Source of the DNA: Gammaproteobacteria bacterium
GTDB lineage: Bacteria; Gemmatimonadota; Gemmatimonadetes; Longimicrobiales; Gaopeijiaceae
Direction of reading: 5' to 3'
NCBI GenBank assembly: GCA_024638345.1
Contig: JAHEKL010000179.1
Location: forward strand, 1 to 5,901
Length of the DNA: 5,901 bases
Below are positions 1-5,628 of this stretch, in pieces (position 1 is the stretch's first letter; every line of letters starts with the position of its first letter). The position numbers were made by a program, and so were the translations under genes. Below the pieces are notes generated by a model. That model was not told where the DNA came from, ran no database searches, and saw only the letters and a list, made by a program, of their open reading frames with translations.

Positions 1-2
1 CG

Positions 3-1388
3 CACGAGCTCAAGACTCCCCTGGCGGCCATACAGGAAACGATCGAGGTCCTGCTCGAAGAGATTCCCGGTCCGCTCACACGAAAGCAGGCCCATCTGCT
101 GGAGCTGTCCCGTTCGAGCTCCGGTCGCCTCTCCACCATGATCTCCGATCTGCTCGAGATGTCCCGTCTCGAGGCCGGCGCCGCCGGATACCGCCCGAGC
201 TGGCAGAGCGCATCCCAGCTCGTTCGCTCCGTGGTCGACGAGATGACACCCCTGGCGGACGAGTGGGACATCGATGTCTCGTACGACGAGCCACGCTCCG
301 CGGTCGAAGTCGCGTGCGATGCCAACCGGATGAGTGAGGTGCTCACCAACCTACTGAGCAATGCGCTCAAGTTCTCGCCCGACAGCACACATGTGCGCGT
401 TTCGCTGACGACCACCGACTCCGTGCCCGAAGCGTGCCCGCAGGATCGAGAGATCGTAAGGCGGGAAGGCGGTCCGTTTCTTCTTTTCTCGGTGGAGGAC
501 GAAGGTCCTGGAGTTTCCGATGAGGACAAGGAGGCGATCTTCGAGAAATTTCACCAGATTGGCCGGGAGAGTCGGCACGGAGCACGCGGCGTCGGGCTGG
601 GCCTGGCGATCTCGCGCCGGCACGTCGAGGCGCACGGGGGCGCGATCTGGGTCGAGGACCGGCCGGCCGGGGGCGCGATCTTCCGGGTCCTGGTTCCCAA
701 GATTCCATCACAGTGGGCCGCAGCACTCGGGGGAGAGCCTGAATTCGAGTCGCCCGAGCCCGAGGGCGCACAGGAGAGCTCCTCGGCGACGCTAGGTAGT
801 CCGACCCCAGCGGTCCTCGGGGCACTGGTCGCCCTCCTGGTCTCCGCGTGTTCCGGGAATCAGCCCGAGCCGACTCCTGCGCCGCCCGGCCCGGGCCTTA
901 CGCCCGAGTCTGCCGTGCAGACACAGCTGATCGAAACACCGAGCAGTGCGTCCGTCATGGAATTGCGGCTGACGACCGGATGGTCGTTCCTCTCGGAAGG
1001 GAGCTATCAGGAGGCCTACGACGCTTTCCATCAGGTCATCGAAGAAGCGGAGGACTCGCGGGTCTCGGGTGAGGGGCTTTGGGGGAAGGCGCTCATTCAC
1101 CTTCTGCCAGAGAGCCCCTACTTCGATCCGAGTGCTGCGCAGGCCCTGCTAGACCACCTGAGCACCGAGTTCCCCACGGACGGGATCGGGATCCAAGCCG
1201 CCTGGGTGCAGAGACTTCTCGCCGACCTCGCGGAGGTAAGGGTGATGGTCGACAATCAGGAGGAAGCGCTGAGGCGTCTGACCGAAACGGTCGACCAGCT
1301 CAAGAGCATCGATCTGAACCGGGCTCCGAGACGCACCCCACCCGCCGCGAGGGGGAATGGCTCACCGACCACGCCGTCTCCCGGTTGA
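3..1388 (+). CDS. Sensor histidine kinase (GlrK/QseE-like, 5'-truncated) fused in frame to a QseG/YfhG-like lipoprotein domain
   Basis: The gene enters from the left edge; 461 residues are visible, the first being the His of the H-box (HELKTPL, codon 3-5). In order come the HisKA dimerisation helices (to about 180), the N-box (NLLSNALKF, from 348), the G1 box DEGPG (498-512), the F-box FEKF (540-551), the G2 box GVGLGL (588-605) and the usual kinase end FRVLVP (to 698). The kinase should autophosphorylate on His and pass the phosphate to a response regulator, probably the NtrC-type protein encoded face to face with it. The frame then continues through an acidic linker (699-806), a hydrophobic segment ending in a lipobox VSAC (807-851), a Pro-rich stretch and a helical, partly coiled-coil domain ending near QLKSIDL, as in lipoproteins encoded beside GlrK-type kinases. 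Between 699 and 851 there is no in-frame ATG, GTG or TTG, so the second domain has no obvious start of its own. Sensor and transmembrane parts lie outside the window. The kinase call is certain; the fusion may be natural or caused by an indel. Confidence 0.88.
   Translation, partial: HELKTPLAAIQETIEVLLEEIPGPLTRKQAHLLELSRSSSGRLSTMISDLLEMSRLEAGAAGYRPSWQSASQLVRSVVDEMTPLADEWDIDVSYDEPRSAVEVACDANRMSEVLTNLLSNALKFSPDSTHVRVSLTTTDSVPEACPQDREIVRREGGPFLLFSVEDEGPGVSDEDKEAIFEKFHQIGRESRHGARGVGLGLAISRRHVEAHGGAIWVEDRPAGGAIFRVLVPKIPSQWAAALGGEPEFESPEPEGAQESSSATLGSPTPAVLGALVALLVSACSGNQPEPTPAPPGPGLTPESAVQTQLIETPSSASVMELRLTTGWSFLSEGSYQEAYDAFHQVIEEAEDSRVSGEGLWGKALIHLLPESPYFDPSAAQALLDHLSTEFPTDGIGIQAAWVQRLLADLAEVRVMVDNQEEALRRLTETVDQLKSIDLNRAPRRTPPAARGNGSPTTPSPG
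807..851 (+). other. Internal lipoprotein-type signal / membrane segment with lipobox in the kinase reading frame
   Basis: The translated segment PAVLGALVALLVSAC is a short hydrophobic core ending in V-S-A-C, which fits the lipobox pattern for signal peptidase II; the Cys codon is 849-851. It is followed by SGNQPEPTPAPPGPG, a flexible Pro-rich stretch typical just after a lipidated Cys. The residue after Cys is Ser, not Asp, which in proteobacteria favours the outer membrane. There is no positively charged n-region in this frame, which is acidic just upstream. Arg-rich residues (RRAPRRR) do appear in the +1-related frame at about 775-792. That would fit a lost frame, but that frame has no start codon close by either. 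In the fused protein this segment would instead act as an extra transmembrane helix. Confidence 0.6.
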
Positions 1389-1409
1389 CCTCGCTCTTCC
1401 AGACGCACC

Positions 1410-2780
1410 TCAGCGGTCCAACCCGTACGACTTGAGCTTGTTTCGGATGGTTTTCTCGTTCAGACCCAGCAGCCGAGCCGCTGCAGCCTTGTTGTTCCCG
1501 GTCTCGTCCAGCGTCTGGAGAATCAACTGCTTCTCGACCTCGGAGGCGGTCATACCGGACGGGATCACCAGTTTTTGAGTTCGCTCCGCGGTCGGATCCC
1601 GCACGTAGGCGGGAAGGTGCCCCGGCTCGATCCAGTCCCCCTTGGCCAGGATGGCGGCGCGCTCGATCACGTTTCTCATTTCACGAACGTTCCCAGGCCA
1701 CCGATATCGCTCGATCAAGTCCAACGTCTCGTCTCGAAACGTCTGCGCCGGTGTCCCGTGCTTGTCCCGCATGACCTGGAGGAAGTGCTGGGCCGTCAGC
1801 GCCACGTCTTCTCCGCGCTCGCGGAGCGGCGGGAGTCGAAGGGTGAAGACATTCAGCCGATAGTATAGATCCTCCCTCAGAATCCCCTCGCGGACGGCGC
1901 CCCGGGCGTCCTTGTTCGTTGCCGAGATCGTTCGCACGTCGACCGAGATCTCCTTCTTGCCTCCCACCCGACGGAACCTCGCCTCGTCCAGAACGCGAAG
2001 GAGCTTCGGTTGAAGCTCCAGTGGCATCTCGGCGATCTCGTCCAACAGCAGCGTTCCTCCATCGGCGATCTCGAAGCAGCCCATTCGATCGGTCGTCGCA
2101 CCGGTGAACGCGCCCTTCTCGTGCCCAAACAGCTCGCTTTCCACGAGCTCGTGGGGAATCGCCGCCGCATTCAGGGCGACGAACGGACGGTCCTGCCGAC
2201 GGCTGAGGTCGTGGATCGTTCGGGCGGCTAGTTCCTTGCCCGTTCCGCTTTCACCCGTGATCAGGACGGAGGCGTCGCTCTCTGCCATGTCTTGGATGAG
2301 CTGGTAGACCTCCCTCATCGTCGCGCTCGTTCCGATGAAGGGCCCGAACCCGCGCTCCTTCTCGAGCTCATCGGCCATCTTGCGCGAGCGCTCGAGGAAC
2401 TCCTGGTCTCGGCAGGCCTGATCCAGCACCGCCCTGAGGCTCGGGTAGTTGATGGGCTTGGTCAGGAAGTCCAATGCCCCCTCCTTGATAGCGTCTACCG
2501 CCATCTCCACCGTTCCATGCGCGGTGAGGAGCACGACTGGGCGTTCGGGGCGGCTGCCCTTCAAGCTCTTGAGGAGCTCCAATCCGGAGGTGCCGGGCAT
2601 GACCACGTCTGACAGAACCAGATCGGGGTCCTCCTTCTTCACCAGCGACTCCGCCTCTTCGGCGTCGGAGGCGAGCACGACTTCGAAGCCCCACTCCTGA
2701 AGACGCATCTCGAGCACGTCCCGCATCGTCGCTTCATCGTCGACGACCAGCACCTTCGGAGCCCGATTCGAGGTGGTCAC
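1410..2780 (-). CDS. NtrC-family sigma-54-dependent response regulator (GlrR/QseF-like)
   Basis: The 456-residue protein has the full NtrC-family layout. The receiver (about 9-125) carries the acidic pair D14/D15, phosphoacceptor D58 in LSDVVMPG, T86 and K108. The AAA+ domain (about 148-385) has Walker A GESGTGKE (176-183), the sigma-54-contacting GAFTGA loop (223-228), Walker B TLLLDE (243-248), sensor I around SATNKD (286-291), arginine-finger candidates R302/R308 and sensor II in RWPGNVRE (360-367). A Fis-type helix-turn-helix lies at about 430-454. Nothing essential looks missing. Phosphorylated by its kinase, it should oligomerise and drive open-complex formation by sigma-54 RNA polymerase. 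I chose the GTG at 2780 because GGAGG sits just upstream; an ATG at 2816 adds 12 residues before the receiver and lacks a better site. It converges on the kinase-lipoprotein gene, the likely partner. In enterobacteria the equivalent glrR lies downstream on the same strand. Confidence 0.95.
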   Translation of the reverse strand: MTTSNRAPKVLVVDDEATMRDVLEMRLQEWGFEVVLASDAEEAESLVKKEDPDLVLSDVVMPGTSGLELLKSLKGSRPERPVVLLTAHGTVEMAVDAIKEGALDFLTKPINYPSLRAVLDQACRDQEFLERSRKMADELEKERGFGPFIGTSATMREVYQLIQDMAESDASVLITGESGTGKELAARTIHDLSRRQDRPFVALNAAAIPHELVESELFGHEKGAFTGATTDRMGCFEIADGGTLLLDEIAEMPLELQPKLLRVLDEARFRRVGGKKEISVDVRTISATNKDARGAVREGILREDLYYRLNVFTLRLPPLRERGEDVALTAQHFLQVMRDKHGTPAQTFRDETLDLIERYRWPGNVREMRNVIERAAILAKGDWIEPGHLPAYVRDPTAERTQKLVIPSGMTASEVEKQLILQTLDETGNNKAAAARLLGLNEKTIRNKLKSYGLDR

Positions 2781-2784
2781 GCTC

Positions 2785-2789
2785 CCTCC
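2785..2789 (-). promoter_or_regulatory. Ribosome binding site deciding the GTG start of the response regulator
   Basis: On the - strand GGAGG stands 4 bases before the GTG at 2780-2778. The protein then begins with six residues before the first receiver strand (KVLVVDD), a normal length. The upstream in-frame ATG at 2816 would place this site inside the coding region. Confidence 0.7.
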
Positions 2790-2970
2790 ATTACGCCGTG
2801 GGACGGATGGATCCACGCGCGTCCCCGGACACGTCGCGGACTCAAGGTACCGCGATCATGCGAAAAGGTTGATTCTTCCGCCTACCCCCGGATCTGTGAA
2901 CGGCCGATAGCGAAGCGATCCCAGCTTCAAACCCGGTCTCAGGGGCGGGGTGGCGGCATCTCTCACCCTC

Positions 2971-3061
2971 CGGAGCCGGGCGCCTCGAGGGAGGCCGGAC
3001 GGGTGGGTTTACCGGCGAGCCGGGCGCAATGCCCGGGGCGAAGAGCCCAGCCTCGGCTCCG
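2971..3061 (+). ncRNA. Candidate structured RNA element (multi-branch fold) upstream of the TPR gene
   Basis: CGGAGCCG at 2971-2978 is exactly complementary to CGGCTCCG at 3054-3061; pairing extends by a G-U and a G-C to 2980/3052. Inside lie GCCTC-GAGG-GAGGC (2982-2995), CCGGGC-GCAAT-GCCCGG (3020-3036) and GGGC-GAAGA-GCCC (3036-3048). The last right arm can alternatively pair, as GAGCC (3043-3047), with GGCTC (3055-3059), which competes with the closing helix. A closing stem, several internal hairpins and a competing pairing is the layout of many cis-regulatory RNAs. Chance pairing is quite possible in such GC-rich DNA, and the strand is an assumption taken from the downstream gene. Confidence 0.25.
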
Positions 3062-3205
3062 TCGGTATCAAGCACCAATCCGGTAAGTGATTATCGAATT
3101 GTTGCTTATGCAGACCACCAGGTCCGTTCGCACCGATGTGCCGTTTCGGCTCGGGTCTTGCCGAGAGGAGAATGGCCACCCTGGGGGCTGCCGCGGGGAA
3201 TCGAC

Positions 3206-3210
3206 GGAGA
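3206..3210 (+). promoter_or_regulatory. Ribosome binding site deciding the TPR gene start
   Basis: GGAGA lies 6 bases before the ATG at 3217, the best spacing among the candidates. The ATG at 3172 has a purine-rich GAGGAG run ending only 1 base before it, and the ATG at 3136 has no recognisable site. Confidence 0.5.
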
Positions 3211-3216
3211 CCATCC

Positions 3217-3981
3217 ATGACACTGCCCGGCCACACGAACGGCGTGACCCCATCCGTGGCGAGTGGCGGCGAGCCGGCCGGAACCCCCGACATCGAGCTG
3301 CCGCTGGGGCTTCTGGGAGAGAGAAGCTCACCGCGCGCGGCCTCCGCCACCACAGAAGGCTCGGCGAATGTTCGCGAGGCTTTCCAAGAGGCGAAGCGCG
3401 CGGCGGAATCCGGTCGAACCGAGCAAGCGATCACAGGATATCGGGACGTTCTTCGACTGGACCCCGATCACCATCGTGCGCGCAACGACCTCGGCGTCCT
3501 CCTGGGCCGAGTCGGAGCTCACGCGGTCGCCCTCGAGTATTTCCGAACCGCATTGAGAGGAGCTCCGGAAGACCCGGGTATCCTCACCAACTTAGGCACG
3601 ACCCTAGGTGCGCTCGGCAGATACGAGGAGGCCGAGGAGCACCTTCGCCGCGCCCTGCAGCTCGATCCCGATCGAGAGGATGCTCGAGTGAACATGGGGG
3701 TGCTCCGCTTCCGCCGGGGTCTGTATCGGGAGGCCGAAGAGGAGCTTCGCTGGGTCTGCGCTCGGAATCCCGACAGCGCTCGGGCGCACTTCTATCTGGG
3801 CGAGGTCCTGACCCGTCTCAATCGCGTGGACGAGGCGTTGACTTGCCTCTCCCGTGCGGCGAGCCTCGAGCCGGAAAACCCGCGGGCTTACTACCTTTTG
3901 GGGATCCTGTATGACATGAAGAATCTTCGGGAGGAGGCCTCCGTGATGTATCACCGGGCCAGGAAGCTCACGGCGCACTGA
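3217..3981 (+). CDS. Six-repeat TPR protein
   Basis: With the ATG at 3217 the protein has 254 residues. Residues 1-50 are a low-complexity, probably disordered lead rich in Gly, Pro, Ser and Thr, with no signal peptide or membrane segment. Residues 51-254 are six consecutive tetratricopeptide repeats of about 34 residues (51-84, 85-119, 120-152, 153-186, 187-220, 221-254). The canonical positions are plain, for example NLGTTLGALGRYEEAEEHL and YLLGILYDMKNLREEA, with Pro near the repeat boundaries (LDPD, NPD, EPE). TPR arrays are protein-binding scaffolds and no enzymatic domain is attached, so the partner cannot be named. The last repeat runs almost to the stop. Starts at 3172 or 3136 would add 15 or 27 residues without adding a domain. 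The gene is divergent from the response regulator and stands alone in its transcription unit, ending at the hairpin at 4020-4049. It is probably cytoplasmic. Confidence 0.85.
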   Translation: MTLPGHTNGVTPSVASGGEPAGTPDIELPLGLLGERSSPRAASATTEGSANVREAFQEAKRAAESGRTEQAITGYRDVLRLDPDHHRARNDLGVLLGRVGAHAVALEYFRTALRGAPEDPGILTNLGTTLGALGRYEEAEEHLRRALQLDPDREDARVNMGVLRFRRGLYREAEEELRWVCARNPDSARAHFYLGEVLTRLNRVDEALTCLSRAASLEPENPRAYYLLGILYDMKNLREEASVMYHRARKLTAH

Positions 3982-4019
3982 GCCTCGATCGCGCGGGAGA
4001 AGGTGGGAGAGGGGATGGA

Positions 4020-4049
4020 GGGCCCCGCAGCGGTCGTGCTGCGGGGCCC
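4020..4049. terminator. Bidirectional hairpin terminator between convergent genes
   Basis: GGGCCCCGCAGC (4020-4031) and GCTGCGGGGCCC (4038-4049) form a perfect 12-bp stem with a 6-base loop. It lies 38 bases after the TPR stop and 17 bases after the stop of the DUF5602 gene on the other strand, so it can serve both. No T-run follows on either side, as is common for strong hairpins in GC-rich genomes. Confidence 0.8.
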
Positions 4050-4066
4050 GACTCAGTTCGAGCCGT

Positions 4067-4897
4067 CTAGTTCCGCCAGGCCAGATCGGTGAGCGCGATG
4101 CGGTATTCGCTCTCGGTCTCCAGCCAGCGAATCTCGTACGAGGCCGGGTAGTAGCCCTGTGGGTCGTAGCGCTCGGCCATCGCCAGGGGCAGGCGGACTT
4201 CTTGCCGGGCCTCCAAAAACGCCTTGGTGATCATCGGCTCCGCAAAGATCACGCGGCCGTCCCAGGATCCGAACAAGAACGTGTGTGTGAAGGGCTGGCG
4301 GCCGTGGTGCCGAAGCTCTGGAGCATTGGGGTCTACCCAATGATTGCCCATGAACGGCACCAGGGCATCCTCCAACGGCGTGTATCCACTGGGGGTGTAG
4401 ATCGACTCCGGTGCCTTCAGACCCTTGCTCACGAATTGAGGGTCGGTGGGGTCCATACCATGCCGTACATCGCCCGGAACGGTGTAGAAGTGGAAGTCGA
4501 AGTGCGGAATCGTGTAGGTGCCGTCAGGCTCATGGCCTGCCGGGTTCCATCCGAACAGCGCGAACTGATATGGGGTGGGGTTGTCGCCGGGCATCTCGAG
4601 CTCCCACTCGAATCCGCTGTGTCCATCAGGCATGATCACGCCCCCCGGCGCGCCGTCTACGGGCAGTCCTTCCAGCACCCCTGAACTCAGCGCAATGCCC
4701 ACTTCCGTCGGGCGGTCTCCGTCTCTTGCCACATAGGTCCGTACCGTTCCGTCACCGACTTGGATCGGCTTTCCATAGGACATCTCGATAGCCCCTCCCG
4801 AGATGTCCGTCTTCATGCCACCCCAGCTCCAAGCCGAGAGGGTGAGCGTCACACCCAGACCCAAGGCCGAACCGAGAACAACACGATGCTGGTGCAT
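4067..4897 (-). CDS. Secreted DUF5602 (TTHB210-like) protein
   Basis: The 276-residue protein starts with a signal-peptide-like region (R5, hydrophobic stretch about 6-22, ending near SAWSWGG). The body carries the motifs I associate with the DUF5602/TTHB210-like family: an early VGIALSSGVLEGLP segment (66-79), WNPAGHEP (117-124), PHFDFHFY (131-138), GNHWVDP (184-190) and FLFGSWDGRVIFAEPMITKAFL (207-228). The founding member, TTHB210 of Thermus thermophilus, has no assigned enzymatic activity and is under sigma-E control. H122, H132, H136 and H186 plus D134 could bind a metal, but this is inference from their spacing. There is no lipobox, so the mature protein is probably free in the periplasm or secreted. 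The ATG at 4897 is preceded by AAGG about 10 bases upstream and GGAG about 14 upstream, a loose site. It follows the beta-barrel gene on the same strand after 86 bases. Confidence 0.8.
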   Translation of the reverse strand: MHQHRVVLGSALGLGVTLTLSAWSWGGMKTDISGGAIEMSYGKPIQVGDGTVRTYVARDGDRPTEVGIALSSGVLEGLPVDGAPGGVIMPDGHSGFEWELEMPGDNPTPYQFALFGWNPAGHEPDGTYTIPHFDFHFYTVPGDVRHGMDPTDPQFVSKGLKAPESIYTPSGYTPLEDALVPFMGNHWVDPNAPELRHHGRQPFTHTFLFGSWDGRVIFAEPMITKAFLEARQEVRLPLAMAERYDPQGYYPASYEIRWLETESEYRIALTDLAWRN

Positions 4898-4939
4898 AGT
4901 CGTAAGACCTTCTCCTTTCGCTCAGAACGTGGAAGTATG

Positions 4940-4953
4940 AGACCCTCTGGTCT
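4940..4953 (-). promoter_or_regulatory. Short inverted repeat upstream of the DUF5602 gene
   Basis: AGACC and GGTCT are separated by 4 bases, a 5-bp hairpin or operator-like palindrome 43-56 bases before the DUF5602 start. On the - strand CTGACA lies just upstream and CATACT just downstream, resembling -35 and -10 boxes, but only 14 bases separate them, too short for a normal promoter. It may be an operator, an attenuator part or chance. Confidence 0.25.
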
Positions 4954-4965
4954 TGTCAGTTCACA

Positions 4966-4983
4966 CCGGTCGCACGCGACCGG
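4966..4983 (-). terminator. Hairpin directly abutting the stop of the beta-barrel gene
   Basis: CCGGTCG and CGACCGG form a perfect 7-bp stem around a 4-base loop, beginning immediately after the TAG stop at 4984-4986 (- strand). No T-run follows. It may partly terminate transcription or protect the 3' end of the beta-barrel message, lowering expression of the DUF5602 gene downstream. Confidence 0.45.
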
Positions 4984-5532
4984 CTAAAGGAGTCCGGACA
5001 ATCCCACGCCCAGATCGAACGTCGATCCCGCCCAGGGATCGACGGATCTGAGCCGGACTTCACCCTGTATGGCCCAGCCTTCGTTCATCATGATCCTCGT
5101 CCCGCCCGCGGCCGACGTGCTCAGGTCCGTGTAGCTCCGGACCGGACCGCGGCTATGAGCAACTCCGACTCCCAGACCCAGATAGGGCCGGAATCTGCCC
5201 GAACCCAGCTGGACCTGAGTCTGCATCTCGGGAAGCAACACGTGCGTCTCGTCATCGCCCTGAGAGGCATAGGGCAGATAGGCGAAGGCCCCTTCAAGCA
5301 CGAGCGATCGCTCGAGCGAAGAGGAGGCACGTAGTGAAACGAGCGCGCCGGTAGCCGTGCCGCTCAGATCCAGCGAGCTCACCCCACCGATCATCGAGAC
5401 GGAACGGACAGGCTGTGAAACGCCCGCCGCCGGGGCCAACAGGACCCAGGCGCAGGCCCACATCATGCAAGCCCTCTCCCAAGTGGTCTTCTTGGAGAGG
5501 CGTTCCATTTCTTCTTCGATCCGTGTGACCAT
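4984..5532 (-). CDS. Small outer-membrane beta-barrel protein
   Basis: The chosen start (ATG 5532, AGGAGG 4 bases upstream) gives 182 residues. The N-terminus has Lys/Arg (RLSKK...WER, 11-20), a hydrophobic core (about 21-38) and a likely signal peptidase I site around APAAGVSQ (33-40). The mature part of about 145 residues alternates hydrophobic and polar residues in strand-length stretches joined by polar turns. Examples are ATGALVSLRASS, RSLVLEGAFAYLP, MQTQVQLGSG, RPYLGLGVGVAHS and AIQGEVRLRSV, ending in STFDLGVGLSGLL. This suits an eight-stranded barrel of the broad outer-membrane beta-barrel (OmpA/opacity-like) class. The usual C-terminal aromatic residue is absent; it ends Leu-Leu. An internal ATG at 5508 would give a more ordinary short signal peptide, and an upstream ATG at 5598 has no good ribosome site. 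Its ligand or role cannot be read from sequence. It is followed on the same strand by the DUF5602 gene. Confidence 0.75.
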   Translation of the reverse strand: MVTRIEEEMERLSKKTTWERACMMWACAWVLLAPAAGVSQPVRSVSMIGGVSSLDLSGTATGALVSLRASSSLERSLVLEGAFAYLPYASQGDDETHVLLPEMQTQVQLGSGRFRPYLGLGVGVAHSRGPVRSYTDLSTSAAGGTRIMMNEGWAIQGEVRLRSVDPWAGSTFDLGVGLSGLL

Positions 5533-5536
5533 CGAT

Positions 5537-5542
5537 CCTCCT
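5537..5542 (-). promoter_or_regulatory. Ribosome binding site of the beta-barrel gene
   Basis: A perfect AGGAGG on the - strand stands 4 bases before the ATG at 5532-5530. It is the main reason for choosing this start over the in-frame ATGs at 5598 and 5508. Confidence 0.75.
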
Positions 5543-5628
5543 GTTTCCTCGTTCCAGGTTGCAATCAGAGAGCGGCATCGAGCCCCCTCGCCACTCAACG
5601 ATGCAATCGGCCGGTTAGCCGAATGCGT

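Larger units (their letters stand above)
2781..3216. other. Gene-free divergent intergenic region
   Basis: This 436-base gap separates the divergent response-regulator and TPR genes and should hold both promoters. Open frames here are short, rich in Arg/Pro/Gly and match no family I recognise, so I call no gene. Contents are a GC-rich inverted-repeat cluster (2971-3061), then an AT-richer patch (about 3086-3110) that is the most promoter-like stretch for the TPR gene, then two small overlapping hairpins (3140-3150 and 3150-3165). I looked for a -24/-12 sigma-54 promoter (GG and GC 10 bases apart) on both strands and found none that fits. No convincing sigma-70 pair could be assigned either. 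Confidence 0.6.

Noticed and set aside
772..795. A separate lipoprotein start just before the lipobox in another frame (Arg-rich RRAPRRR).
   Set aside because: That frame reaches a stop at 793-795 and has no ATG, GTG or TTG close upstream, so it cannot supply a start without a sequence change; it is kept only as a hint of a possible frameshift.
367..825. A 152-residue - strand frame inside the kinase gene.
   Set aside because: It lies opposite canonical kinase motifs and translates to Arg/Pro-rich low-complexity sequence, so it is a shadow.
1389..1409. A terminator in the 21-base gap between the convergent kinase and regulator genes.
   Set aside because: No inverted repeat of useful length or T-run is present.
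3001..3062. Resemblance to a cyclic-di-GMP-I (GEMM) riboswitch: a GCAA-containing loop on a GC stem followed by a GGCGAAGAGCC-like run.
   Set aside because: The defining core segments, GGGCAAACC before the stem and GGACGCAAAGCC after it, are not present, so the likeness is limited to a GC stem with a GNRA-like loop.
2842..3078. A 78-residue - strand open frame in the intergenic region.
   Set aside because: It is rich in Arg, Pro and Gly, has no ribosome site or recognisable motif, and overlaps the inverted-repeat cluster; GC-rich DNA yields such frames by chance.
2781..3216. Sigma-54 promoter for the TPR gene, expected because an enhancer-binding activator is encoded next door; TTGC occurs at 3102-3105 on the + strand and near 3027 on the - strand.
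   Set aside because: For both TTGC sites the required GG is not at the correct distance upstream. TTGC sites near 5560, 5605 and 5638 fail in the same way.
3087..3914. A 275-residue + strand frame overlapping the TPR gene.
   Set aside because: Its translation is Arg/Gly/Ser-rich and without motifs, while the overlapping frame encodes six clear TPR repeats; it is a shadow frame.
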